Below are positions 53,786 to 64,000 of a stretch of 64,000 nucleotides of DNA, piece by piece; the first letter of the stretch is position 1, and the number at the start of each line of letters is the position of its first letter. Origin of the DNA: Dactylonectria macrodidyma. Taxonomy: Eukaryota; Ascomycota; Sordariomycetes; Hypocreales; Nectriaceae. The notes below the pieces were generated by a model, which worked only from the letters and a program-made list of their open reading frames with translations, did not search any database and was not told where the DNA came from. The stretch spans positions 62,001 through 126,000 of the forward strand of contig JAGMUV010000040.1 in assembly GCA_020744425.1 (NCBI GenBank). Reading direction: 5' to 3'. A program made the position numbers and the translations under genes.

Positions 53786-54236
53786 ACCTAATAAATACAC
53801 GAGTATCGTGCCGGGGCTAACGGGTTCGGTTTACGTAGGCGCTGTCCCGTACACTACCTTGAAGCCGTATGATATTTTTCTCCTTAAATGTCACTATTAG
53901 TTGATACCCAAGCATCGTCAGCGCCAGATTCGCTGGGATTAATGCCTTTTGCCTTAAGAGAGGCTAGGTATCGCCGTCTGATAGAAACTGAAGGAGGAAG
54001 ATCAACTCTGGAAGGGCTCGACAGCAGATTATTTTGGTCTGTCGTGAGCGTGACCCTGCTCGCTGTATCTATAATAGATGATACAGAAAGATCGTCATCT
54101 ACTTGAGCTGTTGGAGTAGATTCACTTCTGCTTAGCCATAACAGTTAGTGGTGCTGCTTGACTAGTAATAAGTCCATGTAGTAGAGAAAATACACCTTGC
54201 AATTTCGAAGGACAGTATACGGCCGTTTAAGAAGAC

Positions 54237-56167
54237 TTACTTCAATCGATCTTCTGTAATGCCATGGAGCTTCATGAGTTGCTCAATTGGATCAATGTGC
54301 TCCGTCAGGGGCTCGTGCTCCAAGGGTTGATTATTGGAAGGTTGCACCGCTTCAACTTCCCTTACCTTACCATAATCATTCCCTACACTCACTCCGAAGG
54401 GTTTCGCAGTGCTCGCAACCGGTGAGAAGCGGACGTGCAAAAAATACGCCAATGAATTTGTCAATAATGTCAAGGGAACCGCTACACAGATCCATATCCA
54501 GATCTTTCCTGCAGCTTTGAAACGCAAGGTGTCTTCAGTCAAGGAGAACATGTCCATTGAGAACAGTGTCTAAGAGATTAGTATTTGTTTATCCGTCCAA
54601 TGATCCTTAAACTTACTGCGACAAAAGTTCCAGGGAGATATATCATCGTCAATACTGCAACAATACCCATCTTATGGGCTTCTTGTTGCATGGCTCGGTT
54701 CAGTTGCATGGCTGCTGCCGTCTGCTTTTCGCCCTGATCCGCAGCTCTGCGCATTTGAATAGTATTTCTTTCGAGAAACCCGAGAATATTTAATTCTGTG
54801 ATCAAAGCAATCTGGAGCTGATTAGTAATTTCGTGACTGACGCTAAAACGAAAACGAACCGTGTCCTTCCTGACATGCAACTTTTGGCCAAAATTAGACC
54901 ACATCTCCAAGTGTGATGCAGCGGTTGCTGAAATGCTGCTGAGTTCTCTGTGCTCTAAGAGGTGAATGTCGAAGTCCTGTCTGAACTCATTCAAGGAAAA
55001 CCCTTTTTGCAGTTGGTCTGTCACCAGTCGAAAGCCGGACAACGGTGCCAAGACCGTGAGGTAACGGAGGTTTGCGGCGTCGATGATTCTTATAGATTTG
55101 GTATCGATACTCTTCCTGGCATCTAGTGAAGCCATATGAAGCTATGGCAATGAGTCAACGCATACTCGTAATTATACGGTCAGCGGCATTATACCTGAAA
55201 CTCAATGCCAACTCGCATCAGGGTTAGATGCTCCATCCAGAGGTCCGTAACATAGCCAAGGTATATAATCTGTGGAAGCATCGGCATTTGAATCATGTTC
55301 ATTTTCTCACAACCTTGTTTCATAAAGCTAAGCTCATGTCTATCCAGCTTCCGTTCTGGGTCATATGTGAAGAATATCGTGACGTGCAGTGATATCGAAT
55401 GCCTTTTCGCGTGAAATATATGCGTTGATGTCTGGTCAACAGTTGAGGAGAAGGCAGGGTGCCGAGCCAGGTAGAATAGATCAGAACCTAAATACAGTTA
55501 ATGCCTGAGACTGATATGGGTGTGCTAGATGTGTCGCACCTGCAATTGGACTCCGGTTTACATCAAGATCATGTCCAAAGTTGATGTTCACTTGAACGCC
55601 GGGGTTTTGTGAGATGAACCCATCGCCTTCAACGAAAAATGTCTGAAGAAACCGCAGCGGGATGTTGTAGTCATAAACAATCTCACAGAAGGTTGACTTC
55701 GGTATGTAGAAGGTAGCATAAGCTCCATTAATCTTTGACCATGGAATGAAACTAAAGGTGTTAGCCATTGATACATGAAGATACTTAGACAACAAGAAGC
55801 AGCAGATTTTCAAAGTTTCTACTTCTTGTGTGTTCAACTCGGTAACCTTTTATGGGCATCTTACATTACTGAATGCAAGCTCTATAGTCATTATAGTTAG
55901 AAATTATTCTTTGTAAATAAATTGAAGCCTTAGTCCATACCTCTCCTAAGTTGCTAGATGTGCGTGTTCTGGTGCTTTGATATGTGTTGACTTAATCCGG
56001 TGTTAGCCTCTGCTGCAGGTAGAGACATCAATGTCACATCACAAACCCCAATTTACACTAGTACCACCTGTAAGCTCCAAGATCTGGATGCCCTTGGCGC
56101 TGTCATCATAGTGAAACTTGCTTTCTAGCAACTCCTCCTTGGATCTGAAAAATAGATGGTCTACCAT
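54237..56167 (-). CDS. Fungal CorA-like membrane protein, possibly disrupted in a 5' exon
   Basis: Clear exons: about 55855-55540, 55487-55195, 55141-54617 and 54569-54237, with introns of 52, 53 and 47 nt that keep frame. Features are SMANTFSFIPWSKINGAYAT, LRFLQTFFVEGDGF, a long helical region and two membrane segments at the C-terminus (GIVAVLTMIYLPGTFVATLF and WICVAVPLTLLTNSLAYFL) separated by SMDMFSL. This is the CorA-like topology without the GMN signature of true Mg2+ channels. A first exon from ATG 56167 (MVDHLFFRSKEELLESKFHY) fits well. The next piece (about 56018-55943, AEANTGLSQHISKHQ) carries a TAG and a phase mismatch, so the gene may be inactive or its 5' structure is different. 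Confidence 0.65.
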
Positions 56168-57060
56168 TTTTTAGAAAATGATTGAAAGAAAATAGGGTAA
56201 CTAGTAAATGCTGATAATACTTGAGGAGCTTTGGAAAAAATTACGTTGGTAGGATACAGCGACATGGAAGGAGGCATCGAGGGGCTTTTATTTACCACTT
56301 GGAAAGAATCGCTCCAGTGTTCTTAAAAAAATCCATATTCTACCGAACATTAAACTGAGGCAGTGCATATTATTTGCATCAGCCGCCTCACATAGCCGCT
56401 CTGAAGCGTGTCAGAGCCTAATTGGGTATGGTGGGCATGGGGGGCAGGCTGAGCAACAGGTAAGGTGACACAATTGGGGCAGGTTGGAGTAGGCGCTGTA
56501 GGATCCTGTCGAGGGATTATCGACTGGGGAGGATCGCGTCGTGCATGCATGTCAGTCCAATGACTCATTCTCTAGGTCCAGCTCTAGATCCGTCTCATGA
56601 TTGCGGTCAAGGCAGATTTGACAAGGTCTAGGGGCAGTCGTGCCTATCGTTTGCAGTGGAGGCTATCAGGAGTGCCGCATAAGTCCGACGGCTTGCATGA
56701 GACGAGAGCGCACTGCCACTCTGTGATGATCGGTCATCCTCCGAGGCTATGGCACACACCCGTCGCCTTGTCGCGGCACTGGCGCTATCGTCTTAACACG
56801 TCCACCTTCCTTCTCGGGCAATGGAAATGAGGCAACCGACGACCAACAACCGGATGGCTCCCCGCCGGACACGAGGAAGCGTGCGTGTGACCGGAACGGG
56901 TGCGCCAGGTATCGTCGGCCGTGTCCTCGGCAGATGGCCAGGTGAAGGAGGGCGAAGACAGCCAGCCATCTCAACAGCTCACCTGGTCAGAGATTTATTG
57001 ACGGTTCAACGCGAGATTTCCGGGTCGACGATCATGTGGTTCTCTTCAAGTGCATTACTG
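56168..57060. other. Region without recognised gene
   Basis: Open frames here lack family signatures. The end at about 57061 (TACAGTTACAGGACAAAAG) may be the end of the Tc1-like relic that follows, but no matching inverted copy was found on the right. Confidence 0.4.
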
Positions 57061-57460
57061 TACAGTTACAGGACAAAAGTCTCCGTACAGCCCCGCACAC
57101 CCACCACCACCACATTCAATACAACCAACTTCAAAATGCAATAACAAATTCAATTAAAATACAGAGCAAAAGAAGATTAGCACATTATATAGCCCTGAGA
57201 CTAGTATTTAATATTTTGTATACCAACCACTTGCCCGGATAACAGCTCGTAAGCGGCGCGGCATAGACTCAATTAGCTTCGAAATCTGCTTCTGGTCTAA
57301 GACTGCCCACGTATCTTGCACGCATCTTGCCAACTCTGCTCTACCTGCCTTATTATCTTTTAGGTATATTATATGAGGGTGCCGTAAGCGTAATTTCGCC
57401 TTGAGCATTCTCCAAATATACTCAATTGGGTTTAAGTCTGAAGAGAAAGGAGGCCAGTTA

Positions 57461-57842
57461 CCATGCCCCACCCCCCTTTGGGTAACACCCCCCTTTGGGT
57501 AACCAAAAAAATCGCCTTCCCATACAAAACTCACCAAGTTCACTTACATAGATTTCAGTCATTCGTGAACCTATTCGCAAGCCGTCGCCTTCAACATACA
57601 GAGAAATGGCTAGAGTTCATTTTTCAAGGTTAACTGGTCACGTGAGGCCGGTGGTCCGTGGTCAGCCTGCACTTCAAAATTTGCAATTCAGCGCCCTAAT
57701 CTCTTCCTGCTTCCTGATGATTCCTCCTCTTGTCAGTCCTCCACAATTCGCCTAAAATAACTTCAAAACGGCCTCGGAGTGTTTATACGGAGGATGACAT
57801 GGCTGATGCTATACTTGATATCATAGAAAACGGCTTATCGCA
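57461..57842 (+). repeat. Left 382-bp arm of pogo element 2
   Basis: Starts with two tandem 17-bp units ACCCCCCTTTGGGTAAC and includes the transposase 5' end read on the plus strand (RPRSVYTEDDMADAILDIIE). After 57842 similarity to the right side continues weakly to about 57870. Confidence 0.85.
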
Positions 57843-57872
57843 ACACCATGCCGCCCAGACATATGGCATAAG

Positions 57873-59053
57873 CCCGTATAAAGTTGACCTTGTCAACAGG
57901 TGCAGAATCAGTCAGAGAAGCCAGTTTTTCAAGCTCTTTCCGATATACCGCCTTCGAAGCATTAAAAGCACCGTTATACAACGCCTGGAGACCATAAGAA
58001 CAATGAGCAGAGTGGTAACAACAGTAGACGTTGTCAAAAAGCACGTTACAATCCATTCGTCATGTTTCAAATCAACATCGATTCTTTGGCATATAAACAA
58101 AAAAAAGCACCGTTGCATGACTTCCAAGTCCATCCAGAATAACAAGCCTGGCATCAGATTCGTTGGCAGGCTGGGTCTGAGAAAATAGACTCTCTCAAGC
58201 CACTCGATAGCAATGTGGTTTTCAGTCCATCCATTAGGCGAAGTTATATAATTCCAATCAGCTATTTTCCGGAATTCCTCCAAAAACCACTGTTGTTGGA
58301 GGTCCTTGCCCTTAAATATGATGCCGGGAGTCAAAGCACGGCCGTCCGCAGTGATAGCCTCAATAAATGAAGTCCAGTTACGAGACTGGGGACCCTTCAG
58401 AAGGGCCTTTCGTTTTGGATCTGAACTCCCAACCACCAAACTATCCAGACCTGGAAAATAAGCCTGATTAGCTAGATCTATCAATAAAAAGTTAGACACT
58501 CACCAAAACCAGTCATAATACCGCCCTCATCAACGTTCACGGTGTTTTCCGGCTTAATCCAGCCATACTCCTCTTCTCTGATATCAAAGTACGAGTGCAC
58601 CGCTTTAGGAGTAAATAAATTGAATCTGTTGGCCTCTTGGAGTCTCCCAGGTTTGGTCTTGAGGTCTGTATGGCGTTTAATGAATTTGGCTGCCCAGTTG
58701 CGTCCTAATTCCTGCTTCTTGTTTTGTTGTTTCAAGAGGGCCACGACGCAAGCACAGATCTAACTGTGGGAGGGAGCTTAGCCCAGGGACTCTTGACGGA
58801 GGGTCCAGGAAACTAAATTAGCCTCCTGATTCCTGGATAAGTATCGGTGCGGTTAAACCAGATCATCTAAGGCTGTCTGGCCGTGGAATCTGTTAGAAAT
58901 GGACTGCTGAGGGATGCCATGTTTCTGGGCAGAATGGCTGTGCGATAAGCCGTTTTCTATGATATCAAGTATAGCATCAGCCATGTCATCCTCCGTATAA
59001 ACACTCCGAGGCCGTTTTGAAGTTATTTTAGGCGAATTGTGGAGGACTGACAA
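57873..59053 (-). pseudogene. Decayed pogo/Fot transposase of element 2
   Basis: Order and motifs match the intact enzyme of element 1: psq helix-turn-helix (TEDDMADAILDIIENGLS), CENP-B-like part, NVDEGGIMTGFG, SSDPKRKALLKG, NYITSPNGWTENHIAIEWL and a degraded HCSYGLQALYNGAFNASK. Three stops fall between 58744 and 58860 (within LV*PHRY, LG*APS and HS*ICA), the second-D region is frameshifted, and LQPLD has become LQALY so the third Asp is lost. The protein end is missing at the arm joint. Not functional; any movement would need the enzyme of another copy. Confidence 0.8.
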
Positions 59054-59322
59054 GAGGAGGAATCATCAGGAAGCAGGAAGAGATTAGGGCGCTGAATTGC
59101 AAATTTTGAAGTGCAGGCTGACCACGGACCACCGGCCTCACGTGACCAGTTAACCTTGAAAAATGAACTCTAGCCATTTCTCTGTATGTTGAAGGCGACG
59201 GCTTGCGAATAGGTTCACGAATGACTGAAATCTATGTAAGTGAACTTGGTGAGTTTTGTATGGGAAGGCGATTTTTTTGGTTACCCAAAGGGGGGTGTTA
59301 CCCAAAGGGGGGTGGGGCATGG
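58941..59322 (-). repeat. Right 382-bp arm of pogo element 2
   Basis: Inverted partner of the left arm. It contains the true 5' end of the minus-strand transposase gene. Confidence 0.85.
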
Positions 59323-60002
59323 TAATACACTCAAGCCTATAGGATGTCATCCAACTTCGAGTGCTTCTAGCTGTATGAATATAGTCATTATCCTGCTGAA
59401 ATTTTTGGGAGCTATTAAGATAAGGAAGAAGTTCTTTCTTAAGTGCAAGCTGATATAATCAAGCTGAAAACCTGCCTCTGGGAGCATCTGGATCTTGTAT
59501 TATCTTAATAATAGAGGTCCGGTGTAATTTCCAAATTGCTGCCCAAACATAAGGGAAAATAGTGCTTTAATATATACCTCCTGATTGATAAATTCCATAT
59601 TGTATTTCTCTTCAGGAAGCCGGAAGTGCCAGGCGTTGGGGTTACTTAATTGAGACTGTACAGAAGTTTCGTCGGAAAATATAACCTTAATATGTGTTAG
59701 TTTGTCCAGAGGTGAAATTTCAACACAACATACCTCCATCAATTCTTCTACCTTCGGCAGCCAAGTACGTGCAAAATAAAGCCTAGCTTTTGATGCATCC
59801 TTTGTGATATTCGGCCTCTTCAGATCCCTCCATTTACACGCCCAATGCTGCCGAACAATGCGGCGGATCGTACGGGTGCTTACCCGGCTGCCGGACTCAG
59901 ATTTAAGGGCATTGTCACGGGCCAGATGAGATCAACTCAAGAGGTAATGCCACTGTATTGCAAGAATACTACGATGAGAGGAATGAGAGAAAGCGGGCAG
60001 GC

Positions 60003-60368
60003 TGTCACGGCCCTGTGCCGCGACCGAATGCGTCGACGCCGCACGGCACGGATCAACGTATTACCGCTCACTCCGGAACCCGTCGTCCCGCTCACTCTCT
60101 CACTCCGTGCGAGTGAGAATGCGACGGTATCTCACGATGGACATCATGAGATCCTCCCCAGACCATGCCTATAAAAGACCACACAACATCCCTTAGACAG
60201 ACACTCTAGCCACCTCAGCTTTCAATACAATTTGATTACTCAAGAATACTTCTTGACATTATCAGACGTGATTCGCCACCCCACGCTCAGTACGTTACGC
60301 CCCGTTTCAGCTGCCAACATAAACCAGTCGGGTTACGGTTTACTACGTTGGGAACCTTGACCGTCACA
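60003..60368 (+). mobile_element. Solo LTR, 366 bp
   Basis: Starts TGTCACGG and ends CCGTCACA, flanked by the 5-bp direct repeat CAGGC (59998-60002 and 60369-60373). A TATA box (TATAAAAG, 60170-60177) suits an LTR promoter. No internal retrotransposon sequence adjoins, so it arose by LTR-LTR recombination. TGTCACGGG at 59913 and CCCGTCACA ending at 60478 may be the ends of a second, older LTR into which this one inserted; the bases outside that pair do not match. Confidence 0.65.
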
Positions 60369-60373
60369 CAGGC

Positions 60374-60639
60374 GCGTAGACGCATAGACGCGTATAATAG
60401 TCCCTGTGGCCTGCCCCGTGCGCCCTAGCTACGTATCGACCCCACTCTGGGTCCAGCGCTCCGGACGTTCCCGTCACAATAAAGTGCTAAATTTGCAATA
60501 ACTACTTAAAGAAAAATATACAAAAATTCCAAAAATCAGAATAGTATTATTGCATTATATCAAATATACTTCAAAAGTTTTACCGAATTCAGTTAAGAAT
60601 TGATGGTTTTTGCAGGGGGGCTAAAAACAATATGCTATA
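60374..60639. other. Short AT-rich region
   Basis: Possible remainder of an older LTR up to 60478, then AT-rich sequence. No gene. Confidence 0.35.
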
Positions 60640-62697
60640 TGAGATTTGAAGTAGTAGTAGAAGTAGATTTATTACGCCCGGGAGAACGGATCTCATAGGG
60701 CCATGGAACACGCTATGCTATTTACATTTCTGCCACCTTCAATCCTGACCACAAGTAAAGCCCCACTTTCTCTCCCTGGATCGCTTTCTTTTGGCCTCGC
60801 TTGACTCTTTCTGACAGGCCTGCTTGGAGGCCAATTTCTCCAAGTGTTCAGCATCCTATCCTCAGCAGCTGAAGCGTGGTCTGTCAAAATGAGGCTGTGT
60901 TGTGTTAGTATTTTCTAGTTCTTGTTAGTATGTTCAATTTTCCTCCCTTGGCCCTAGTCTTCGTGTCTCCATCGCGAATTTGATTGTTGCTCGCACCGCC
61001 TGTAGGTTAGGTGACCATTTCGGTCCGTCCAACGCCGACTTTCCTCCCAGAAAGAATGAGAGGTTTCCCATCTCGCTTTGTCCGATTCGCCGCATGCCTT
61101 CGCGTTGTGCGTCCCACTTGCTGCAGCGAAAGAGAAAATGTTCCATCGTCTCGGTTGCCCGTCCGCAATCACACAAGTCTGATTCCACCGCGCCAATCCT
61201 CGACAGGTAGCTGTTGATCCTCGCCATTCCTGTGCGTAACTGTGAAAGCGTGTCCGCTTCGCGCCTCTTCAGTCCGTCGTATAGCACCTTTGTGTGTTTT
61301 CCTGGTAGCGCTTTGTCAACCCTCTTGGAGAAGCCGCCCACTCTGTCCGGTAGCGCCTGGTGCTGTTGTAGCTGTGCTCTCGCCAGTCTTGTCCGCGTCG
61401 ATCGAGCTTGGTATGGCGGCGTCTCTGCCGTACGTCCTGCTTCGGTTGCTCTCTGGGCCTGTCTCTTCGCCTTGGGTCCCAAGGGGAAGGCGTCGTCCCG
61501 GGACGGTACCCAGATCATTTTAACACTGTTGTTGCCTTTTCCCAGCCTTCGGATGTGGTTGTAGATTTCTCGGATGGCGCACTGTCCCGATTGTTGTCGT
61601 GGTCGCGCGATCGCCTTCAGTGCTGACTGGCCGCTTGACAGTATGGTAAGCCTTCGGTCCCGTAATCCGTCAGGCATGCATCGCAATGCCATCGCTATCG
61701 CCCCTAGCTCGGCTGTATAGGGGTTCTGGTCGTCTCGCGAGCCGAGAGTGACCGAGTACCTGGCCATGACCCTATTTTCTTGCCCTGCTGCTTTGTGGCT
61801 GATGATGCCTCCCATGCCCGCCATTCCTCCTCTGTCGGAAGCGCTGGTCGTGATAGTGATGTCTTCGACGCTGTTGGCTGCCGCTATCGCCACCTTCCGA
61901 TCTACCTCACACACCAGCGACACGCGGGCGTGCCACGGCGGTGCTGCATAGGCTTCGATTGTTTCCATCCGCCCGATTCCGCTCTCGCCGAGGGCAAGCG
62001 CCAGTCTCTTCATCGGCGAGATGTACCTTCGACTCACTGATACTTTGAGTGTCGCTAGCGGGTGCTTCTTTGGCAGCGTGTGCATATTGATGTACAACTT
62101 CATTCCAGCCAGAGCATGTCGCTCGTGTACTGTTTGGATGTTGGCTTCCGCTTCAGCTACTGCCCTCGCCACCGTCTGGAAGGCTCCCGTGATGGCCCGC
62201 GCTCCTATTTTCTGCGCCCTGTTGAACTCTTTCAATTCCCTTTCGCCGCGCGCATGCGCCCATACGACAGACGCGTAGTCCATGGCTGGGGCAACGGTTG
62301 CGACGAAGAGTTGTCTGGCAGCTTGTGGTGGCAGCATCCTGAGTCTCCTTAGACACATGGCTGCCAAGAGACCTTTCGTGGCGGCCTTGGCCATGTGTTC
62401 CTTGAACCTGAGCCCCGTGTCCATGATTACCCCTAAGAGTTTGGCCTTCGCTTTGGGCTTGACTTCCTCTCCATTGATCGTGAACGGCGCCTCGCTGGTG
62501 CGTTCAGCTACGCGCGTGAAGTGGACAATTGTTGTCTTGTCGTGCTCAAACGTCGCTCCACTGCGTTTCCCCCACGCTATGAGATTTGAAGCTGGCCCGC
62601 TCGCTTGTCTGGCCCGCTCGCTTATCATATACGTTAATAATCGAGTAATCGCGGACACGCTGTTGCGATCTGAGCCCCACTTGCCCTCTGGCCTCAT
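60640..62697 (-). mobile_element. 5'-truncated LINE (non-LTR retrotransposon)
   Basis: Minus-strand element with the end of a reverse transcriptase, an RNase H-like region and a 3' end of TACTTC/TACTAC-type repeats (about 60645-60670). The 5' edge is at about 62697, where similarity to RT ends abruptly. No target duplication is evident. Confidence 0.65.
60934..62697 (-). pseudogene. LINE ORF2 C-terminal half with degenerate RNase H
   Basis: Open frame of 587 residues. It begins inside the RT region: NLIAWGKRSGATFEHDKTTI, KLLGVIMDTGLRFKEHM (RT palm end) and ATVAPAMDYASVVWAH (thumb). The RNase H-like part keeps the fold and the E in NPYTAELGAIAMAL, but the first D region reads TITTSASDRGG and the third ILSSGQSALKAI, so two catalytic Asp are replaced. 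The terminal GNE.AD block reads RDDAFPLGPKAKRQAQ. The C-terminal LCDCGRATETMEHFLFRC zinc motif remains. The frame is open for 1.7 kb although RNase H must be inactive. Confidence 0.7.
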
Positions 62698-63189
62698 TAC
62701 CTACTTGTGATCCACTTGATCACCGACCACCGCTCGGGCGCCCCTCAAACGTAGCACGGCCGATCACGCGCCCCCGAAATCCCCTAGTAAGCCACCTCAG
62801 CTCGACCAAGCAAAGCGCAGTTCGGACGGCAAAGTGCATGACTTGGTGTTGCTGCAGGTTTGACCATCAGGCAGCAATGGGTCTCTGTATTTCCGGCAAC
62901 GTTGGTTGAGAAAATACCGCATTTTGCCGGTTTTATCCGCCGTGGATGCTGCCGGTAGACAAGCAACTCATAGGTCTTCGTATTGTGTGAGGCAAGACAG
63001 CAAGCTCGGCCACAACCAACATCTGCAATGCAGCAGCGAGTTTTTTTCCTGAGGGCGAATAGATAACGCAGATCATCTAGGCAGTCGGCTCTAAGCGATC
63101 TGCACGGGGCGGGCCGGCTTGCCTGCGACTACTTGATACTGACAGGGGTGTGCGGGGCAAAGCGACACACCCACTGCTGCAACCTTTCG
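62698..63189. other. Region without recognised gene
   Basis: No coding signature or repeat seen between the LINE edge and the dispersed repeat. Confidence 0.4.
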
Positions 63190-63600
63190 TGTCACCTCTC
63201 AGCCGATGCAAGATACACAGTTTCTCCCCTCACTGACCCACCGCGATTTCTTACTACATACGTCTTCCTTCAAGACGCTTGCGCCTTACCCCTCCCGCAC
63301 CAGCCAGTGACCCGCCGGGCTAAACAAACGCTTCCCCGCCCGACGATCAAGCGCAACGCAAGGTCCGATACCCATGGGCCCCCGCCACGACTTGATTAGC
63401 GGCCTGCAATTAGGCACCTGCGTAGCCTGTGCTCATGTCCGCCCTGCTCGTAAGATTCGACCGCTGCGACGGGGCTGTTGTGGCTGCAGCCGGTCAAAGC
63501 CGTCACGGGGGTCTTAGACAAGGGTTTCCATCAAACCCAAAAACTGCGTCCCTATCAGGGTCCCTGGTTCTCCCGTTCCGTGCCGAAGCCAAGGCCAGAG
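63190..63600 (-). repeat. Dispersed repeat, copy B (inverted relative to 24900-25370)
   Basis: Reverse complement of copy A with scattered mismatches. It lacks the two extra segments present in copy A. From 63600 to the window end nothing is recognised. Confidence 0.75.
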
Positions 63601-64000
63601 AGCTTCTACCAGTGTGAGAGCAATACCGTACCATGGATGCGTATGGCGGTCTGCATGCCTTCGCGTCATGATGCTGATAGATCACCTCGTCGTTGCTTCC
63701 TGGTTCAGACTGTGTAAGATAGTCTTGCTTGGATTGAAGTGTCGGCGGATGGCCAGTGTCAAGGTGTCATTGGTGTGGACGTGGGTACCCGTGGTGACGG
63801 CCTCACGTTGAGATGCCCGAGCAAGCTGGAAGACCGATATCAGCAAAGCCAGGTACGACGATCATGGCCGACCGAGTTTGTCTCCAGAGCTGAGCTCTGC
63901 CGATCGTTTCCCGCGGGTTGCCCTCTACAAGATCTGCGCTTATGGAGGTCCGCTAAACTGCCCCATGCAAACTACAAGCCGGGATCCGGGTTGTGGTGGT
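63601..64000. other. Window end, nothing recognised
   Basis: No gene, repeat or element end could be supported in this stretch. Confidence 0.4.

Larger units (their letters stand above)
57461..59322 (-). mobile_element. Pogo-type element 2 with fold-back arms (1862 bp)
   Basis: Begins CCATGCCCC and ends GGGGCATGG, flanked by TA (57459-57460, 59323-59324). The first and last 382 bp (57461-57842 and 58941-59322) are inverted copies that look identical. The arms include not only a TIR but also the 5' part of the transposase gene. Between them lies the rest of a decayed transposase. The left arm replaces the gene's own 3' end; the joint is at about 57868-57873, inside the coding region. Confidence 0.85.
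57207..59925 (-). pseudogene. Tc1-like transposase relic, split by a pogo fold-back element
   Basis: Right part (59925-59325, minus strand): VSTRTIRRIVRQHWACKWRD and RPNITKDASKARLYFARTWL (helix-turn-helix end); a probable intron 59739-59692 (GTATGT...CTAAC...TTAAG) leads to VIFSDETSVQ (first D); then a second-D region QDNDYIHTA. Left part (57458-57207): NWPPFSSDLNPIEYIWRMLK (third catalytic block) to the stop. Removing 57461-59322 and one TA joins LEC to INWPPFSSDLNPIE in frame, proving that the inserted element hit this gene. The N-terminal first half is missing at about 59925. Confidence 0.7.

Noticed and set aside
1..64000. CRISPR array, operon or bacterial origin
   Set aside because: No direct-repeat/spacer array; introns, NLRs and fungal elements show a eukaryotic genome.
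1..64000. Telomere repeat near the helicase
   Set aside because: No TTAGGG/CCCTAA tandem array is visible, so a subterminal location cannot be claimed from this window.

Overview
Accessory, transposon-rich chromosomal DNA of a filamentous ascomycete (Pezizomycotina). This rests on short GT-AG introns of about 48-67 nt with CTAAC/CTGAC-like branch sites, fungal-only families (STAND/NLR proteins with NACHT-WD40 and NB-ARC-TPR layouts, a CorA-like membrane protein, a LaeA-like methyltransferase relic, a HAK potassium transporter relic) and typical ascomycete mobile elements (pogo/Fot, Hop-like MULE, hAT, Tc1/mariner, piggyBac relic, Copia, solo LTR, Tad-like LINEs). All assignments are by eye from motifs; nothing was searched. 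Layout: 1-407 end of an FAD oxidoreductase with a frameshifted tail; 1066-3000 (-) a GT2 polysaccharide synthase-like gene; 5006-6131 a GH16-like secreted or anchored protein whose stop codon is split by a complete pogo/Fot transposon (6107-8311); 8314-12128 parts of a telomere-linked-helicase-type (RecQ) element whose region before the helicase has the full R..K..RH..GH..Y signature of a tyrosine recombinase; 13867-17169 a complete Hop-like MULE with 88-bp TIRs and a 9-bp target duplication; 17975-21497 a frameshifted unknown gene; 21684-24062 (-) a fungal kinase-like protein with a repetitive coiled coil; 24.2-27.9 kb small relics and a 5'-truncated LINE. 28541-32235 (-) is a NACHT-WD40 NLR with 12 near-identical WD40 units; 34545-36357 a Myb/SANT-like protein; 36527-39757 (-) an NB-ARC-TPR NLR whose P-loop is made only by splicing out a frame-neutral intron. 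40421-43442 is a hAT element next to a piggyBac tail, which is itself split by a young Copia element (43716-49030, 5-bp target duplication). 49343-50230 is a dead HAK transporter cut off by a 1.2-kb deleted hAT that retains only BED-finger and hATC coding, followed by a Tc1/mariner fragment. 53.1-53.8 kb holds fragments of ankyrin, methyltransferase and NLR genes; 54237-56167 (-) a CorA-like gene; 57.2-59.9 kb a Tc1-like relic split by a fold-back pogo element with 382-bp arms; 60003-60368 a solo LTR; 60640-62697 (-) a LINE end. How it fits together: host genes (GT2, GH16, kinase-like, two NLRs, Myb-like, CorA-like) are islands in mobile DNA. Several elements sit exactly where unrelated segments meet and lack matching target duplications, which suggests element-mediated rearrangement. 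The strongest candidates for new biology are the tyrosine recombinase-RecQ helicase element, the BED-hATC mini-protein of the deleted hAT, the P-loop-splitting frame-neutral NLR intron, and the two pogo families with matching 17-bp-doublet TIR architecture.
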